This document shows, in pieces, positions 24,966-35,448 of a stretch of 64,000 nt of DNA. The notes beneath the pieces are model-generated. The model made no database searches and was not told the origin of the DNA. It saw only the letters and a list, made by a program, of their open reading frames with translations. Each line of letters starts with the position of its first letter. Within the stretch, counting starts at the first letter, position 1. A program made the position numbers and the translations under genes. Source of the DNA: Salvator merianae (Eukaryota > Chordata > Lepidosauria > Squamata > Teiidae); contig QVOM02000116.1 of assembly GCA_003586115.2 (NCBI GenBank), positions 46,973,692 through 47,037,691 on the forward strand. The letters are read 5' to 3'.

Positions 24966-25027
24966 GAAGGACATAAGAAGCACTACACTGAATCAGACCC
25001 ATCTGCTCCAGCAACCTGTTGTCACAA
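24966..25027 (+). repeat. AAGAACATAAGA-family repeat, 5' part, split by a transposon
   Basis: 'GGACATAAGAAGCACTACAC', 'TGAATCAGACCCATCTGCTC' and 'CAGCAACCTGTTGTCACA' are the head of the family. The element resumes at 25247 after the insertion at 25028-25246. Confidence 0.65.
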
Positions 25028-25246
25028 GCTGCATCCACACTCATTTTTTCCCCAAAAAACAGCTCAGAGGTGGTATCATACAGATGTTTGTGTTTCCATT
25101 CCACCTTTAGTCCACATTAAAGGCCTGAGGATGTACTTTGGAAGTGCATTTTCTGGCTTTTAACGTGGATTAAGGCAGCAGCATGTGGATGTTTCTATCT
25201 CTACGCCGTTTGGGGCACCTTTTTTTTACCATGTGCTGATTCAGCC
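25028..25246. mobile_element. 219-bp GGCTGCATCCACAC-type transposon nested in a SINE
   Basis: 'GCTGCATCCACACTCATTTT', 'CAGCTCAGAGGTGGTATCA', 'CACATTAAAGGCCTGAGGAT' and 'AAGTGCATTTTCTGGC' align in order with the 218-bp element at 44999-45216. The right end is diverged (GTGCTGATTCAGCC). Confidence 0.65.
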
Positions 25247-25385
25247 ATTGCAACCAACCAGCTGCTTAAGGAAGCCCATCAGCAGAACATGAGCACACAA
25301 CTTGCCCTGCTTGCAATCTCCCAACACCTGGCCTGCAAGAGGCATACGACCTCCTACTGCCATCTGGGCTCATAGCCACTGAAAG
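25247..25385 (+). repeat. AAGAACATAAGA-family repeat, 3' part, split by a transposon
   Basis: 'AACCAGCTGCTTAAGGAAGC', 'GAGCACACAACTTGCCCTGC' and 'CCAACACCTGGCCTGCAAGA' continue the unit that begins at 24966. Confidence 0.65.
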
Positions 25386-25402
25386 CTCTGACTTCAGTGA
25401 AT

Positions 25403-25620
25403 ATAAAAACATAAGAAGCTCCCCACTGGATCAGACCCATGGCTCATCTAGTCCAGCAGTCTCCTCTCACAGTGGTCAGCCAGCTTCACAAGGAAGTCCA
25501 CCAACAGGACAAGAACACACAGCTTTCTCTGCTCACTGCCTTTCAGCAGCTGGCCTTCAGAGACGCACCACGTCCAACTATTATCAGGGCTAATAGTTGA
25601 TGATAGCCCCAACACCCATG
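25403..25620 (+). repeat. AAGAACATAAGA-family repeat, second tandem unit
   Basis: The head AACATAAGAAGCTCCCCACT is followed by 'CATCTAGTCCAGCAGTCTCC' and 'GCCAGCTTCACAAGGAAGTC', ending in 'CCCATGCATCTAAGG'. The next unit starts directly. Confidence 0.75.
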
Positions 25621-25624
25621 CATC

Positions 25625-25815
25625 TAAGGACATCAGTGCCCCACTGGTTCAGACCCACGGCCCATCTAGTCCAGCAGCCTCCCCTCACAGTGGTCACCCA
25701 GCTGCACAAGGAAGCCCAACAGCAGAACCTGAGCACACACCTTGCCCTGCTTGCTGTTTCCCAGCACCTAGCCTTCATGGGCATGCTACCTTCTGACAGC
25801 CGTAGCAGCACCACA
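25625..25815 (+). repeat. AAGAACATAAGA-family repeat, third tandem unit
   Basis: 'GCCCCACTGGTTCAGACCCA', 'CATCTAGTCCAGCAGCCTCC', 'CCCAGCTGCACAAGGAAGCC' and 'CCCAGCACCTAGCCTTCATG' repeat the previous unit head to tail. Confidence 0.75.
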
Positions 25816-25985
25816 GGTAGTGGTAGAAAGAGGCCACCACTACACTGTTTCTCTGCACCTGTACAAAACCTAAGCTGCTCTGTTAAACAATCCTGTCACA
25901 GGGGTCTGCAGGGATATAGCTTCTGGGCCACCTTTAAAGGAGGCCGCACATTAAGCCCATTGCAGTAGTCTAATCATGAGATTAT

Positions 25986-26562
25986 GGGCCTTTTCGCACT
26001 GAGCTCCGTAGTCCGTTCCCAGTAGTTGGCTTCAGACCGGAGGGGTTGGAGAACGCTAGCTGCCATTCACACTCCCAGCCAGAGGAACGGACCCGAAGCC
26101 GACCAGCAGAGGGAACAGTGCGAATGGCATCCGCTAGTTAGGTACCACACTCCGTATCGTCGAGCTCCGCTTCGTAACCAGAGGGCTCCTTACGGAGCCG
26201 GCTTCATAACGGCAGCTAGGCTGCCATGCCCAAAGGGGTATCCCGGGCACGAAGCAGCGGACTGGGGTACGCAGCAGCGGACCGGGGTACGAAGCTTCGG
26301 ACCACGCATGCGCAGCCATGCCAGCCACGCCCGGCCGCCATTTCAAACGCGGGCGGGAGTGCGAAAGCACTGTGCCCGATCTTCGCTCCATCGTGCAGGT
26401 CGGAATGAAGACAAGCTTTTACTTGTCTGGCCTTACCCAGGATCAGGTACGAATCGGGTACGAAGTGGTTCGGATCGGGTGAGGCGCGCGCCCGCGGCGG
26501 TGCGAAAGCTCCGTTCCAGCGAACGGACAAGAACGTTCCACTCGCTAAGTGCAAAAAGGCCC
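25986..26562. mobile_element. 577-bp CpG-dense non-autonomous DNA transposon, ends GGGCCTTTTCGCACT
   Basis: The left end GGGCCTTTTCGCACTGAGC and the right end (reverse complement GGGCCTTTTTGCACTTAGC) are terminal inverted repeats. The interior is exceptionally rich in intact CpG compared with its surroundings. It contains short near-repeats of 'GCAGCGGACTGGGGTACG' around 26240-26310. Open frames here are shadows of GC-rich sequence with no transposase motif. The target duplication is not clear. Confidence 0.75.
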
Positions 26563-26750
26563 AATGAGTTTCTGGCCAGACTATTCCTATCCAGGAAGAG
26601 GTCAAACTGAAGCTAAAATAATTCCCATTCTCTCTCACTTCGGCCATCTGTTTCAATCCTCCCAACTAACAGAAACGCATTCCAAAGACAATAATTCTAC
26701 TCCTATTATACCCTGAACATTTTTAATTTTTTCTTGTGTTTGAATTACCA

Positions 26751-26773
26751 AGAAGAAGAAGAAGAAGAAGAAG
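26751..26773. repeat. (GAA)n microsatellite
   Basis: Seven to eight AGA/GAA units in intergenic DNA. Confidence 0.9.
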
Positions 26774-26829
26774 TATATCTCCCGCCCCCGGCATGCAGCT
26801 TGCAGAATGGAAACGGCCTTTTCTCATGA

Positions 26830-27250
26830 GATGAGCTGGAGTTTAAATTCAGGGCTTTTTTTATGGCCAGTCTTTTTTTTTTTTTTTAAGTGAAGCTGAT
26901 TTTATGGTTTTTATTGCGTGCTGAAAGACACCTTATCAGAAAGGGCTTCCCTTTCCTTCTCCACTGCATCCCTTTTTAATTAAAAGGTCGTAGCAGGCTC
27001 TTGGACCAATTAATAGAAACTGAATGGTTACAAAATGACAGGATGCGTTTTAACTCGCCATTTCAGCTTCCAGCGATAGCTGCTCTTCATGAAATGGGTC
27101 CCCTGTCAGCCAAAGTTTTAAGAGGATATTTCCCCAAAGGAAGGAGCGTAAGGCATTTGGAAGGAAGCAGGATTTTCGTTTCTTTCCTCATAACTCCTGT
27201 GTGGGTCACAAACCGAAAGAAACAGCTCTAAGAAAGAGCCCGTCCTTCAC
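26830..27250. promoter_or_regulatory. Candidate conserved non-coding element
   Basis: Apart from a T run, the stretch is unique and contains GTTTAAATTC, TTTTTATGGCC, TTTTTATTGCGTGC, TTTTTAATTAAAAGG, GACCAATTAATAG and TCGCCATTTCAGC. It is interrupted on the right by the hAT-like element at 27312. Confidence 0.35.
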
Positions 27251-27311
27251 ACGTTACTCGCCCTTTAAATAAAGGAAGCTTTTCAAATCACAGTTTGCAT
27301 ACGATCTAAAG

Positions 27312-27543
27312 CAGGGGCGCTCAGCTGCGACCTTCCAGATGTTCCTGAGCAGAACTCCCTTCCAGAAGTGGCCAACAAGAGTGAGCGCAGCTGGATGCCC
27401 TCCCCCTGCTAAAAGCCCATTCAGGAGCTTCCTTTGACCTTCCAGTATGAGAGGGGCTTCCGGCTGCCCTCACTTGTGTTGGCCCCTTCTAGATAGGAGT
27501 AGTAATTCAAGAACATCTGGAGGGCCACAGTTGGGCATCCTTG
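27312..27543. mobile_element. 232-bp hAT-type non-autonomous transposon
   Basis: The left end CAGGGGCGCTCAGCTGCGACC and the right end (reverse complement CAAGGATGCCCAACTGTGGCC) are inverted repeats of the hAT CAGGG type. They are flanked by the 8-bp duplication ATCTAAAG (27304-27311) and ATCTACAG (27544-27551), a 7/8 match. There is no transposase inside. Confidence 0.75.
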
Positions 27544-27551
27544 ATCTACAG

Positions 27552-28311
27552 AAATGCACAGAAGCAAGTGGGAAGTCTCAGGTGCCCTCCCAAGGAAACC
27601 TGGTTGAATTCAATGGGCCTTACTCCTAGGTCAATGTGAGATTACCATTTCCCTGCAGGGCTGAGTGGATAGTTTCACCACCACCCCACTCCTCTTCTCT
27701 CAGGTGGAGCAAGAGCCCAGGTGAACTCTGTGGGGCTTGCTCCCAAGCAACTGCTGTTTAGGATCTGGGCATTTTGGAAATCATCTTGAACCTCTCCAGA
27801 GAAATGAGCCCTAAGGAGACTGAGAACAATTAGAACAGAAAATCTCTTACATCTTCATTGCACCCTTTTCCCGGCTTACATTTATTTGAAGATATTAATT
27901 TATTTAAAGATACTAATTCAATCCCCCGGCCACCAAGTGCTGGGCTGTGTGATGGCAACAGGTCCCTTTTGCAGAACCTACGCTTCCAAAGGAAAAAGGG
28001 ACCTTATTCTCCTTCGTCCCTTGCTTTCACAGGGTGTAAAAATAAGTGCCTGCCGAAGACAAAAGGAAGAGGGGGGAATGTTCATTTATTTATTATTTAT
28101 TTATTTAAGACAATTTTATATCACTTTCCATTTCCAAAAAAATCTCAAATCTCAAATTTCCTTTCGTGGGCCAAGAGAGAAACAAACTTTCACACAGGGA
28201 ATGCCTGCATAAAAGATAGGTCTTTAATAGATGCCTGTAAGTTAGTGCGGAGGGCATTGCAAGGGGAAGGGGTTACTACTGAGAAGGTCAGACTGCAAGC
28301 TATTGTAAGAT
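27552..28311. other. Intergenic DNA, retroelement tails only
   Basis: 'CAATGGGCCTTACTCCTAGG' at about 27612 is a short squamate repeat word. A TTTATTTATTATTT run at 28084-28108 looks like the tail of a minus-strand retroelement. No gene. Confidence 0.45.
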
Positions 28312-28490
28312 GAGCCATTTCTGCTCTGGTCCTTTATTCTGGATTATATCTTAGAATAGGGAACTGCCATCCACATGCTGGTGCTGAAGGCAGGCTGTAA
28401 CCAGGGGCCTGTTATAGTCTGCACTAGCATACGGATGACAGGTCCCTAATCCAGGATATAATTTAGAATAAGGCCCAGGGCAGAAAGGGG
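28312..28490. mobile_element. Foldback transposon, family member 2
   Basis: 179 bp with a diverged left end (GCCATTTCTGCTCTGGTCCT), 'TTATTCTGGATTATATC' and 'CATCCACATGCTGGTGC', and the matching inverted right arm 'CTGCACTAGCATACGGATG', 'GGATATAATTTAGAATAAGG'. Confidence 0.7.
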
Positions 28491-28849
28491 CAACACATTC
28501 TGTATTTTGAACCAGCACTAAGGCCTCTTGCTTGTAGTATTCATGTTAATTGAAGATTGTTGCAAGTATACCTCCAAAGTTAGCTTTCGAAGCAATCTTG
28601 CTGTAGACTTTTGGGGTGAATTCGCAAGTCCATCTGGAACCAACCTTACACCTGTATGTACTGTTAGGAAGGGTGATGGAAAGCCTGCATCTAAACATAT
28701 ACGTATGGATTTTATTCAGTGGATTTTCACATGTACATATTTACACATAGAAAAAAAATCATTTCCTAATCTATTGCATTTTTTAAAGTATTATTATTAT
28801 TATTATTTTTTATTTAGTAGTATTAGGTAACTTTGTCACCCGTCTTTGG

Positions 28850-29340
28850 ATCATAATTAGTAAGCGGCAACTACAAACACTGCAAGCAAATCTCCACCGG
28901 GGTCTGCCGGTGGATGCTTGTTGATTTTACAGCAGAGAAGCGGCTTTTCGAGGTATAAACGGGAAGGAACTTTTCGGGCAATCGGAACTCCAGCACGCTC
29001 TACCCAGGAGCAACGCGCGCGGCTGCCTCCCCCCTCCCACGGAAACAGCGTCAAGGGCGCGTTGTTGTTTTTTTTGCGGTTGCTGGTTCTTTCTCCAGTC
29101 CATCCTCCCTTTTGGGAAGAAAAGGGAATTGATTATATCCTGTGTTCAGACCACTCTTACGAAGAGGACCCTGGGCAGAGAGGTCTTCCGATTCCCGTCC
29201 CCCACCCCGAAGAAAGACTTCGATGCCTTCAGTGCCTCTTGAAGACAAATGCGTCTGGAGTAGTTAAAACGCGTATTATATAGTTCTGCCTAGTACCAAA
29301 TTACGTGCGCTGACCCATATATTTTAAGATCGCAAACAGA
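28850..29340. other. Moderately CpG-rich unique DNA
   Basis: 'GCAACGCGCGCGGCTGCC', 'GCGTCAAGGGCGCGTTG' and other CG-rich words appear in otherwise AT-rich surroundings, directly upstream of a homeodomain-site cluster. This could be a small orphan CpG island or promoter of a non-coding RNA. No coding potential is recognised. Confidence 0.35.
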
Positions 29341-30262
29341 CTCCAGTCGTTTAAAATACTGCAACGTCGATAGGACTAATTAATTGGAAATAAGAAAACG
29401 AAAGAATACAATTAAACGAGCAGAGAATCATTTTCTAATTTAATAGAGGGACATTTATAAAGATCACAAGCTAAAAGGCAGCGTTTTTTTCATCGACATG
29501 GTTTTAAATCAGAAAGGCCTAACTTGGCGGCGGGGAGGAGGGGGGCATGTTTGCAGGATCGCAGAAGAATTTCTGCTCCCGACTTCCGAAGATGCTCAGG
29601 ACAAGGCAAACTCGCTCGCAGCCCCCGCGGCATTATTTTTTGACATGGCCAAACCTGGTTTTGCAGGCATGCACACCCCAATTTCGGAGGCATCTTTGTC
29701 TACCCAGAAGAAGGATTCTAGGATTCTTCTGTGGCACGAGTTCGAAACCCCAGCTCGTCTTTGTCACTTGTAAAATGTGATTAAAAAAAAGAGGAAAGTT
29801 CATCCGTGCCCCCCCCCCAATCCAATTAGCCTGCGGTTTCTTCAGGGCCCCATTTCAACTTCTGGCTGCTTTATTAGTGCCCCATTTCCTACCCATAATT
29901 TATTGCAATAAAACAGACACCCGGGGTCCTCTTAAATTGTCTTTTCATAATGAATAAATTTAAGGGGCCTAATTAATATCTAAACTAACCCAATTTGTCA
30001 AATTGATTTGTATTTTAGTTAATTGTGAAAGTAATTACCACATGGGCAAATTAACAGCTTTCTGGAAATGACCGAGGCTGGCTTTTTATTTCCTTCCTGG
30101 GTGAAGCAAATTCATTCCCACCCACCCCCAGCTCTTGATGTGATGAATAAAAGTCATAAATCTGGGTGATTGGTGCAGGCAAAGTCTAAATGGCTTCATA
30201 TTTCATTTTAGTTTTAATAGAAATATTCATGCTCCGTTTTAATGAAATTAAATCAAAAGGGT
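29341..30262. promoter_or_regulatory. Strongest candidate conserved non-coding element, about 18-19 kb upstream of MNX1
   Basis: Unique sequence carries TAATTAATT at 29377-29385, CAATTAG at 29823-29829, CCATAATTTATTGCAATAAA around 29893, TAATTAAT at 29970-29977, GTTAATTG near 30018, TAATTA at 30032-30037 and further ATAAAAG, TGATTGG and TTTTAATG words. The core is 29820-30262. No repeat is recognisable in it. The density of paired homeodomain and Hox/Cdx/Pbx-like sites is the highest in the window. Confidence 0.5.
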
Positions 30263-31866
30263 GGGGGGAAAGGGGGCAACCTGAGGAAAATTGGCTTAAA
30301 GAGACATGCCCAAACCTTTCTCTTATTTTCGAAAAAAAGGTTTTCTAAGTTGGGGCTGTCGCCTACGTAAAAAATCTGAAGAAATGTGTTCCTTAAGGTG
30401 GCTGAGGCCGGGGAGTTTCTGAAAACCCAGACGCTAGAAAATCTTAAACTCTGCCTTGGACTGCAAGAATTTGTCTCCAAAAACCTCAGCATCATCAACA
30501 ACATGTGGATATTCGGATTTATACATCACAACTACCAGAGATTACCTTTAGCTTTGCTACTACTGCATATAAATCCCCACACTTTGGGTTTCTCTAAAAA
30601 AAAGTTCTTATTTTTATTTTTTTGGAAGCAACTTTTAAAAAGTAATTAAGAACAACAACAACAAAATCCCAGCTTTTCCATCTGTGCCCCTTTGACTATA
30701 TCTTGAAAAGTGACTTAATCAGGTAGTGTGCTTTTCGGTTCATTTGCTGCCTACGATAAGACACAGCCGGAGCTGGCATTTGGAAATATCTCAACGTTAA
30801 CCATGGTTTGAACTGGCAGGTTGTAGATCCTTAGAGCTGACATCGATTTAAGTCACTAGAGCCTCTGCCTATGGTTATCAGCCGCTTAAGGGTTTCTGTG
30901 TCAATAGAATGCAAATAGGGCCCTTATGTGAACAGTCACCAGGAAACAGAGTGCTGTAATAAGAATGTACTCACACATTTTTTTAAAAAAGTGTCAAAGC
31001 AAAATAGTGGATGGTTATGAGCTGGATTCTTCAGAGACAAGGATGCCTCCGTTGATATTTTACTGAGCTTTCTTCATATAAGGCTCAAACTGCACTGACT
31101 CGCAGCTTTCCTATAAAGAAATTTAGCCAAATGTCTTTTCCCCCCAAATTCTGCTATTTTCTTTGAAATATATAGTGAGGGGAAAAATAAAAATTGTGTT
31201 AGGCTCATAGTGTCATGAACTATGAAACAAAACACATACAGCATTTAGCAGGGTTTTTTTCTTTCTAGTTTATTTCTATGAAATAAAACACATACTGTAT
31301 TTAACAGGTTTTCTCTCTACATTCGCTGAAAACTAAGTTTTACTGTGGCGTTTTTCCAGAAAACAGCAGATTTTAGAATGGCCAGTAGCTGAATCCTGGG
31401 AGGTTATGCTGTGCTTACTTTGACTCTCTTCTCTTGCAGCAGCAAATCTGAACATTTTTACAAGTTTTAAACTTATGTTAAGAATGTCCTTTGAGCTGAA
31501 AGGGGACAGAAAAGCAGAAATGAGTAGTTCTTCAAATCAAAGGGATTCTTCCTCCCATTCTAGGTAGGTTGCTGTGAATTCCAACAACAGAGAAGCAAAC
31601 CCAAATTCAACAGCCACTTGCAAACACTACTGCAAACTTAGTAAACAGCAGAAATGTTCCTGGCCTCTGAGGATTATTTGCTTGCCCTTTCCTTCCACTT
31701 CTAACACCAACATGTGCCAACTGAGCATTTCCATATGCCAGATGCAGGTAAGCATCAAGAGAAAAAAGCGTCTTTCCCTTTTTCTTATATACGTCTAAAT
31801 ACTGTATAAAATTCTTGTAGACTGTGTCTCTTCAATTTTATGGCCATCCGGCATCACTGTATTGTT
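30263..31866. other. Intergenic DNA, nothing recognised
   Basis: AT-rich unique-looking sequence with an imperfect local duplication around 31200-31310 (words with AAACACATA and ATTTAACAGG / CATTTAGCAGGG). No gene or named repeat. Confidence 0.4.
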
Positions 31867-32040
31867 ATGTTGTTAGGTGCCATCAAATGGGGCTGTCCCT
31901 GGTGACTACATGGTCACACAGATGCAGTTTTTTTAGCAGATGTAGAAGTGGTTTTTCATTACTGTCTTCCAGGGAGATGCAAGAGATAGAAATTGCAGTC
32001 TTCTGCTTTCCAGGCAGTTGTTCCATCAGTGATCCATGCC
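31867..32040 (-). repeat. tRNA-derived SINE, minus strand
   Basis: The plus-strand reading begins with the tail (TGTTGTTAGGTGCCATC), passes 'GATGTAGAAGTGGTTTTTC' and 'CTTCTGCTTTCCAGGCAG', and ends near CAGTGATCCATGCC. It is diverged in the head. Confidence 0.65.
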
Positions 32041-32060
32041 CTTGATCCTCACACTGGAGT

Positions 32061-32089
<29 letters not shown>
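32061..32089. repeat. (TG)14 microsatellite
   Basis: A perfect TG dinucleotide run just after the SINE at 31867-32040. Confidence 0.95.
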
Positions 32090-32092
<3 letters not shown>

Positions 32093-32684
32093 CAATAAAT
32101 AGTATCCATTCTGTGCTCATTAATAAATATGTATATCTACATACTGGAGGTATATTGAAGCTAGACCCATTTCCTTGAAAGTAAGCCCCACTAAGCTTAA
32201 TGGAGCTTACTCCCAGGTATATAAATATAAATTAAAATGGGACTGTAGCCTCACTCTTTTAAGGTGACACAGGATTTATTATGGCTTCTGTTGAGACATC
32301 TGACAGGCTTTTTACTTCTCTGCAAGATATATCTTCTGCCTCCTTTTCCTGCTTTATTTGTTGATAGAATTTTCAGGAGCTCTTAAACTTGGTATTTTAG
32401 TGTGCGAAAAAATATTGATTAGATAAAAGCATATTATTGGGGTATTTTGTAAACAGGTTCCTCCTACCATTGAAGGTTCTTAGGTTTAGAAGAAGGCAAC
32501 TTCTTCCCTTCTTCCCAAGTCAAATAAGAAGCGATCCTAAATCGAACTGTAAAAACAGATCCACTTGCTTTAGATAAAGGTTGTGGTACAGAAAAGATAG
32601 CAATTTAATACCTCTCCCAACAGATACAATGAATACCAACTGTACTTCCCCTCTCCCATAATTCACATCAATAAAAAAATAGCA

Positions 32685-32798
32685 CAGGTGCTCAAAGGTA
32701 GCTCTCCAGATGTTCCTTGACAATCTGGCCAGACCTGGCATGGAATTTTGGGAGTTGTAATTCAGGAACATCTGAAGGGGCATAGCTGAGCACTCCTG
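32685..32798. mobile_element. 114-bp hAT-like hairpin element
   Basis: The left part CAGGTGCTCAAAGGTAGC with 'TCTCCAGATGTTCC' is mirrored by 'GGAACATCTGAAGGGGCA' and 'GCTGAGCACTCCTG'. The ends resemble those of the 27312 element. No target duplication is evident. Confidence 0.55.
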
Positions 32799-33469
32799 AC
32801 CTATGGGAAATTTCCTGTCCCTTCAAAAATCCTGTTGGCTCTCATCTGCCCCAACTAAGCAGAACTGGCCATTAGGTGGAACCTATAGTCCTAAAACATC
32901 TACTGTTGCATGAGAGAGAGAGAAATAAACAAACCTTGTTTCCCACAGTGCTCCAGTTATGGCTAAATAACACCCAGCTGACATTTCACAAAATTATACA
33001 TTTGACTCCACCACACCAAACCTAACTTGCCTTTTGGCAGATAGAGGAGTTGCAAAGAGTGGGGCTTATATTTGAATCCCAAAATAGAAATACAATGCTG
33101 CTTTGCTGCTGTTACAGGATGGACGCTGATGCGGGCAATGGGATTAAATTTAATTAAGGAAACGAGGGGAAAGAGTTCAGGTTTTATACTCTGTTACTCT
33201 GCTCATAAGTGGAGCATACATATCTGCCTAGGCATGCAGGCAAAAAAAAGAGAATCGTTTTCACGTTCAGATCTTGGCTGAAGGGTTCCCAGCTTTACAC
33301 CCTGACAGTTAATACCCTAACGCAAGACTTCAGGTAATATCAGGCATTATGCCATACAGATCACGGCTGCCTAACTGCCATTTCAAGTCAGTTTTTCGAT
33401 TTAGTTTTGAAATAAAAATGACCGTTGTTAAGGTAGGTTCCTCTACCAGCTCACGTGCTTCTCAACTTT

Positions 33470-33682
33470 CACACCTACATTTTAATCCAGCTTCAGTCCA
33501 GTGAGAGAGGAGCAGATAGTGAGAGAACACATCAGCACAATGACGAGACCTTTTCTTTCTACCATTGTCTAACCCAAAGGTGGATTTTGTGAATTAGATA
33601 ATGCCGAAAGAAAACAGCTTGTTCCTTTACTGATGCGTCCTCCCTGAAAGTGGACTGAAGCTGGATTAAAAGTTAAGCGTGG
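33470..33682. mobile_element. Inverted-repeat element, 'AATCCAGCTTCAGTCC' family, copy 1
   Basis: 'TTTTAATCCAGCTTCAGTCC' near the left end is inverted as 'GGACTGAAGCTGGATTAAAA' near the right end. The arms extend to CACACC and GCGTGG. It shares the left arm with the element at 35244. Confidence 0.6.
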
Positions 33683-33749
33683 ACACAAGAAGACTCCAGT
33701 GCAGATTTCTAGGGTATTTTCTAGTTTCTTAAGAACAACAACAAAAAAA

Positions 33750-34550
33750 TCCCCAATTCCTAACGACTTCCTCGACCAACGGGGTCCCTCAGGGCACCCC
33801 CAAGGAATGTCGACGCAAAAGAGAGTGAACTTTAATTCCTCGTTGAAATGGGTTAAATTTTCACCGGTTCATCGCATTTGGACCTTCCGACGGATCTACA
33901 GAATGAAGCTCAGGGAAACGGCGCCAACTCAAGGGAGCGAAGCAAGCCGGAATTGATGCCCGCGAAGCGACTTGTTGGGGGTCACATCAGCATGGCGAGC
34001 AGGGGAACGAAGGCTGCGCCAACCGCCCACACACACACACATACACTACAGGCAGCCCTGGTGGTGGTGGGGAGACGCGTTTCTGCCGCCTCCCTCCCCA
34101 GTCCAGGGAGCAAGGATGGAGGGAAGTAGCGCACAGCTTGGCGGCCGCCCGCTTGATTTCCCCTGAGGCAAAGAAAGGCCGTCGAGGCGCGCGCGGCCTG
34201 CTTGTAAGGAAGGGAAGCGCCCAGCCTGGCTGGCGGATGATGGATCGACCCAAACTCATCGGCTTTATTGGGAAACGGATGGGGGGGGCCAGGAGCCGAG
34301 CGCCGCTCGGTCTCCGCCGCCCGCTGACCCTTCGCGTTTATTAAGGAAAGGAGGAAGGTGGAGGAGGAGACGGTTCCTTGCTCCGGAATCAGCGCGAGCG
34401 AGGCAACACGCACGGGTGGTTTTGCCATCGCCTCCAGAAGCTCCACTCCAGGTCCTTCCTGAGGGCTGCTGCCTCCCTCCGATCAAGGACGCCCCCCTCT
34501 CCCGACCTCATAGATTAGAGGCCTAATAAGGCCTGATAAGGAGGGGGGAC
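33750..34550. other. Orphan CpG island, about 14 kb upstream of MNX1
   Basis: An 800-bp patch of CG-rich DNA (for example 'GGCGCGCGCGGCCTGC', 'GAGCGCCGCTCGGTC', 'CAGCGCGAGCGAGGC') lies in AT-rich surroundings. It contains a short CA run (34029-34044) and a GATA word at 34533-34542. The open frames on both strands are by-products of base composition; none shows a domain. It may be a distal Polycomb-type island or a promoter for a non-coding transcript. Confidence 0.5.
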
Positions 34551-35243
34551 GCCCGAATCCATACCTTGCAGGCCTCACCGAAGCACAGCTGCCCGGAGTC
34601 CTGCACCTGCCAGAGAGTTGCATAGAAAGGGAAGCTTGAGCAAAGGTTCCTCTCCCTATTACAAGCTTTATCTGCTCCCCTTCTATCCGTTATTACAGGA
34701 AAAGCAGTCCTGCCTTTTTCCCATGTGGCAACTATTTTCCTGAAAAGCTGAGATGGAACTGGTAGCTTTAGCAAAGCAGACCCAAAGCTGGTGGCAGCTT
34801 CACCAAGGGGCTTGGGAGAGTATGTTGGCTAGACTGTGAGCACAAGGAGTGTGTGTGATTGCCAACCTTGTTCAGCACGGCTGGGGTACGCTTGTACCCC
34901 AGTCATGTGGAAGTGTACTGCTTGTACGCGCTTCAAAAAATATGATTATGTAGTTCCATTTTACAGTTTTAGTGCATCTCCAGGTAAAAATCTGTGCAGA
35001 AATCAGGCCAATGCCATAGTTTGGCTACAGCAAGCAGGATAAAACAATTCCCCAGTGTACAAAAGGCATAATTTTTCACTAGTACTAATGAAGGTGAAAA
35101 TAAAAAAAATATGGGGGAGTAATTTTTCTGCTCTCACAATCCAAAGCAGCATACAAAATTACTTGAAATCTCACTTAATCTGAACACTGCTCAGGTGGGG
35201 TAGGGTCAAGTCCATTCAGAGTCCACAGGTCTCAGCACTTTTA

Positions 35244-35448
35244 GGGTGCATTCACACCCAAGGTTTAATCCAGCTTCAGTTTACTTTCAGAGTATGAGAA
35301 CACAAAAAGCAAAGTGAGAAGCTATTTTCTTTTGGCCTTATCTAACTCAGAATATCCACCTTTGGGTTAGGCAATGTGGAAAGAAAATGACTGCACACGT
35401 TGCTGTTGTGTGCTCCCGCTGTGAAGCTGGACTTAAGTATGAATGCAG
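35244..35448. mobile_element. Inverted-repeat element, 'AATCCAGCTTCAGT' family, copy 2
   Basis: The left end GGGTGCATTCACACCCAAGG with 'TTTAATCCAGCTTCAG' is mirrored by 'GAAGCTGGACTTAAGTATG' and AATGCAG at the right end. It is about 205 bp with no coding content. Confidence 0.6.

Noticed and set aside
26026..26610. 194-codon open frame at 26 kb
   Set aside because: It lies almost wholly inside the 577-bp CpG-dense transposon, is Arg-rich without transposase motifs, and runs past the element's right end.
33982..34446. 154-codon minus-strand open frame in the orphan CpG island
   Set aside because: Low-complexity product of CG-rich DNA with a CVCVCVW run from a CA repeat; no domain or splice structure.
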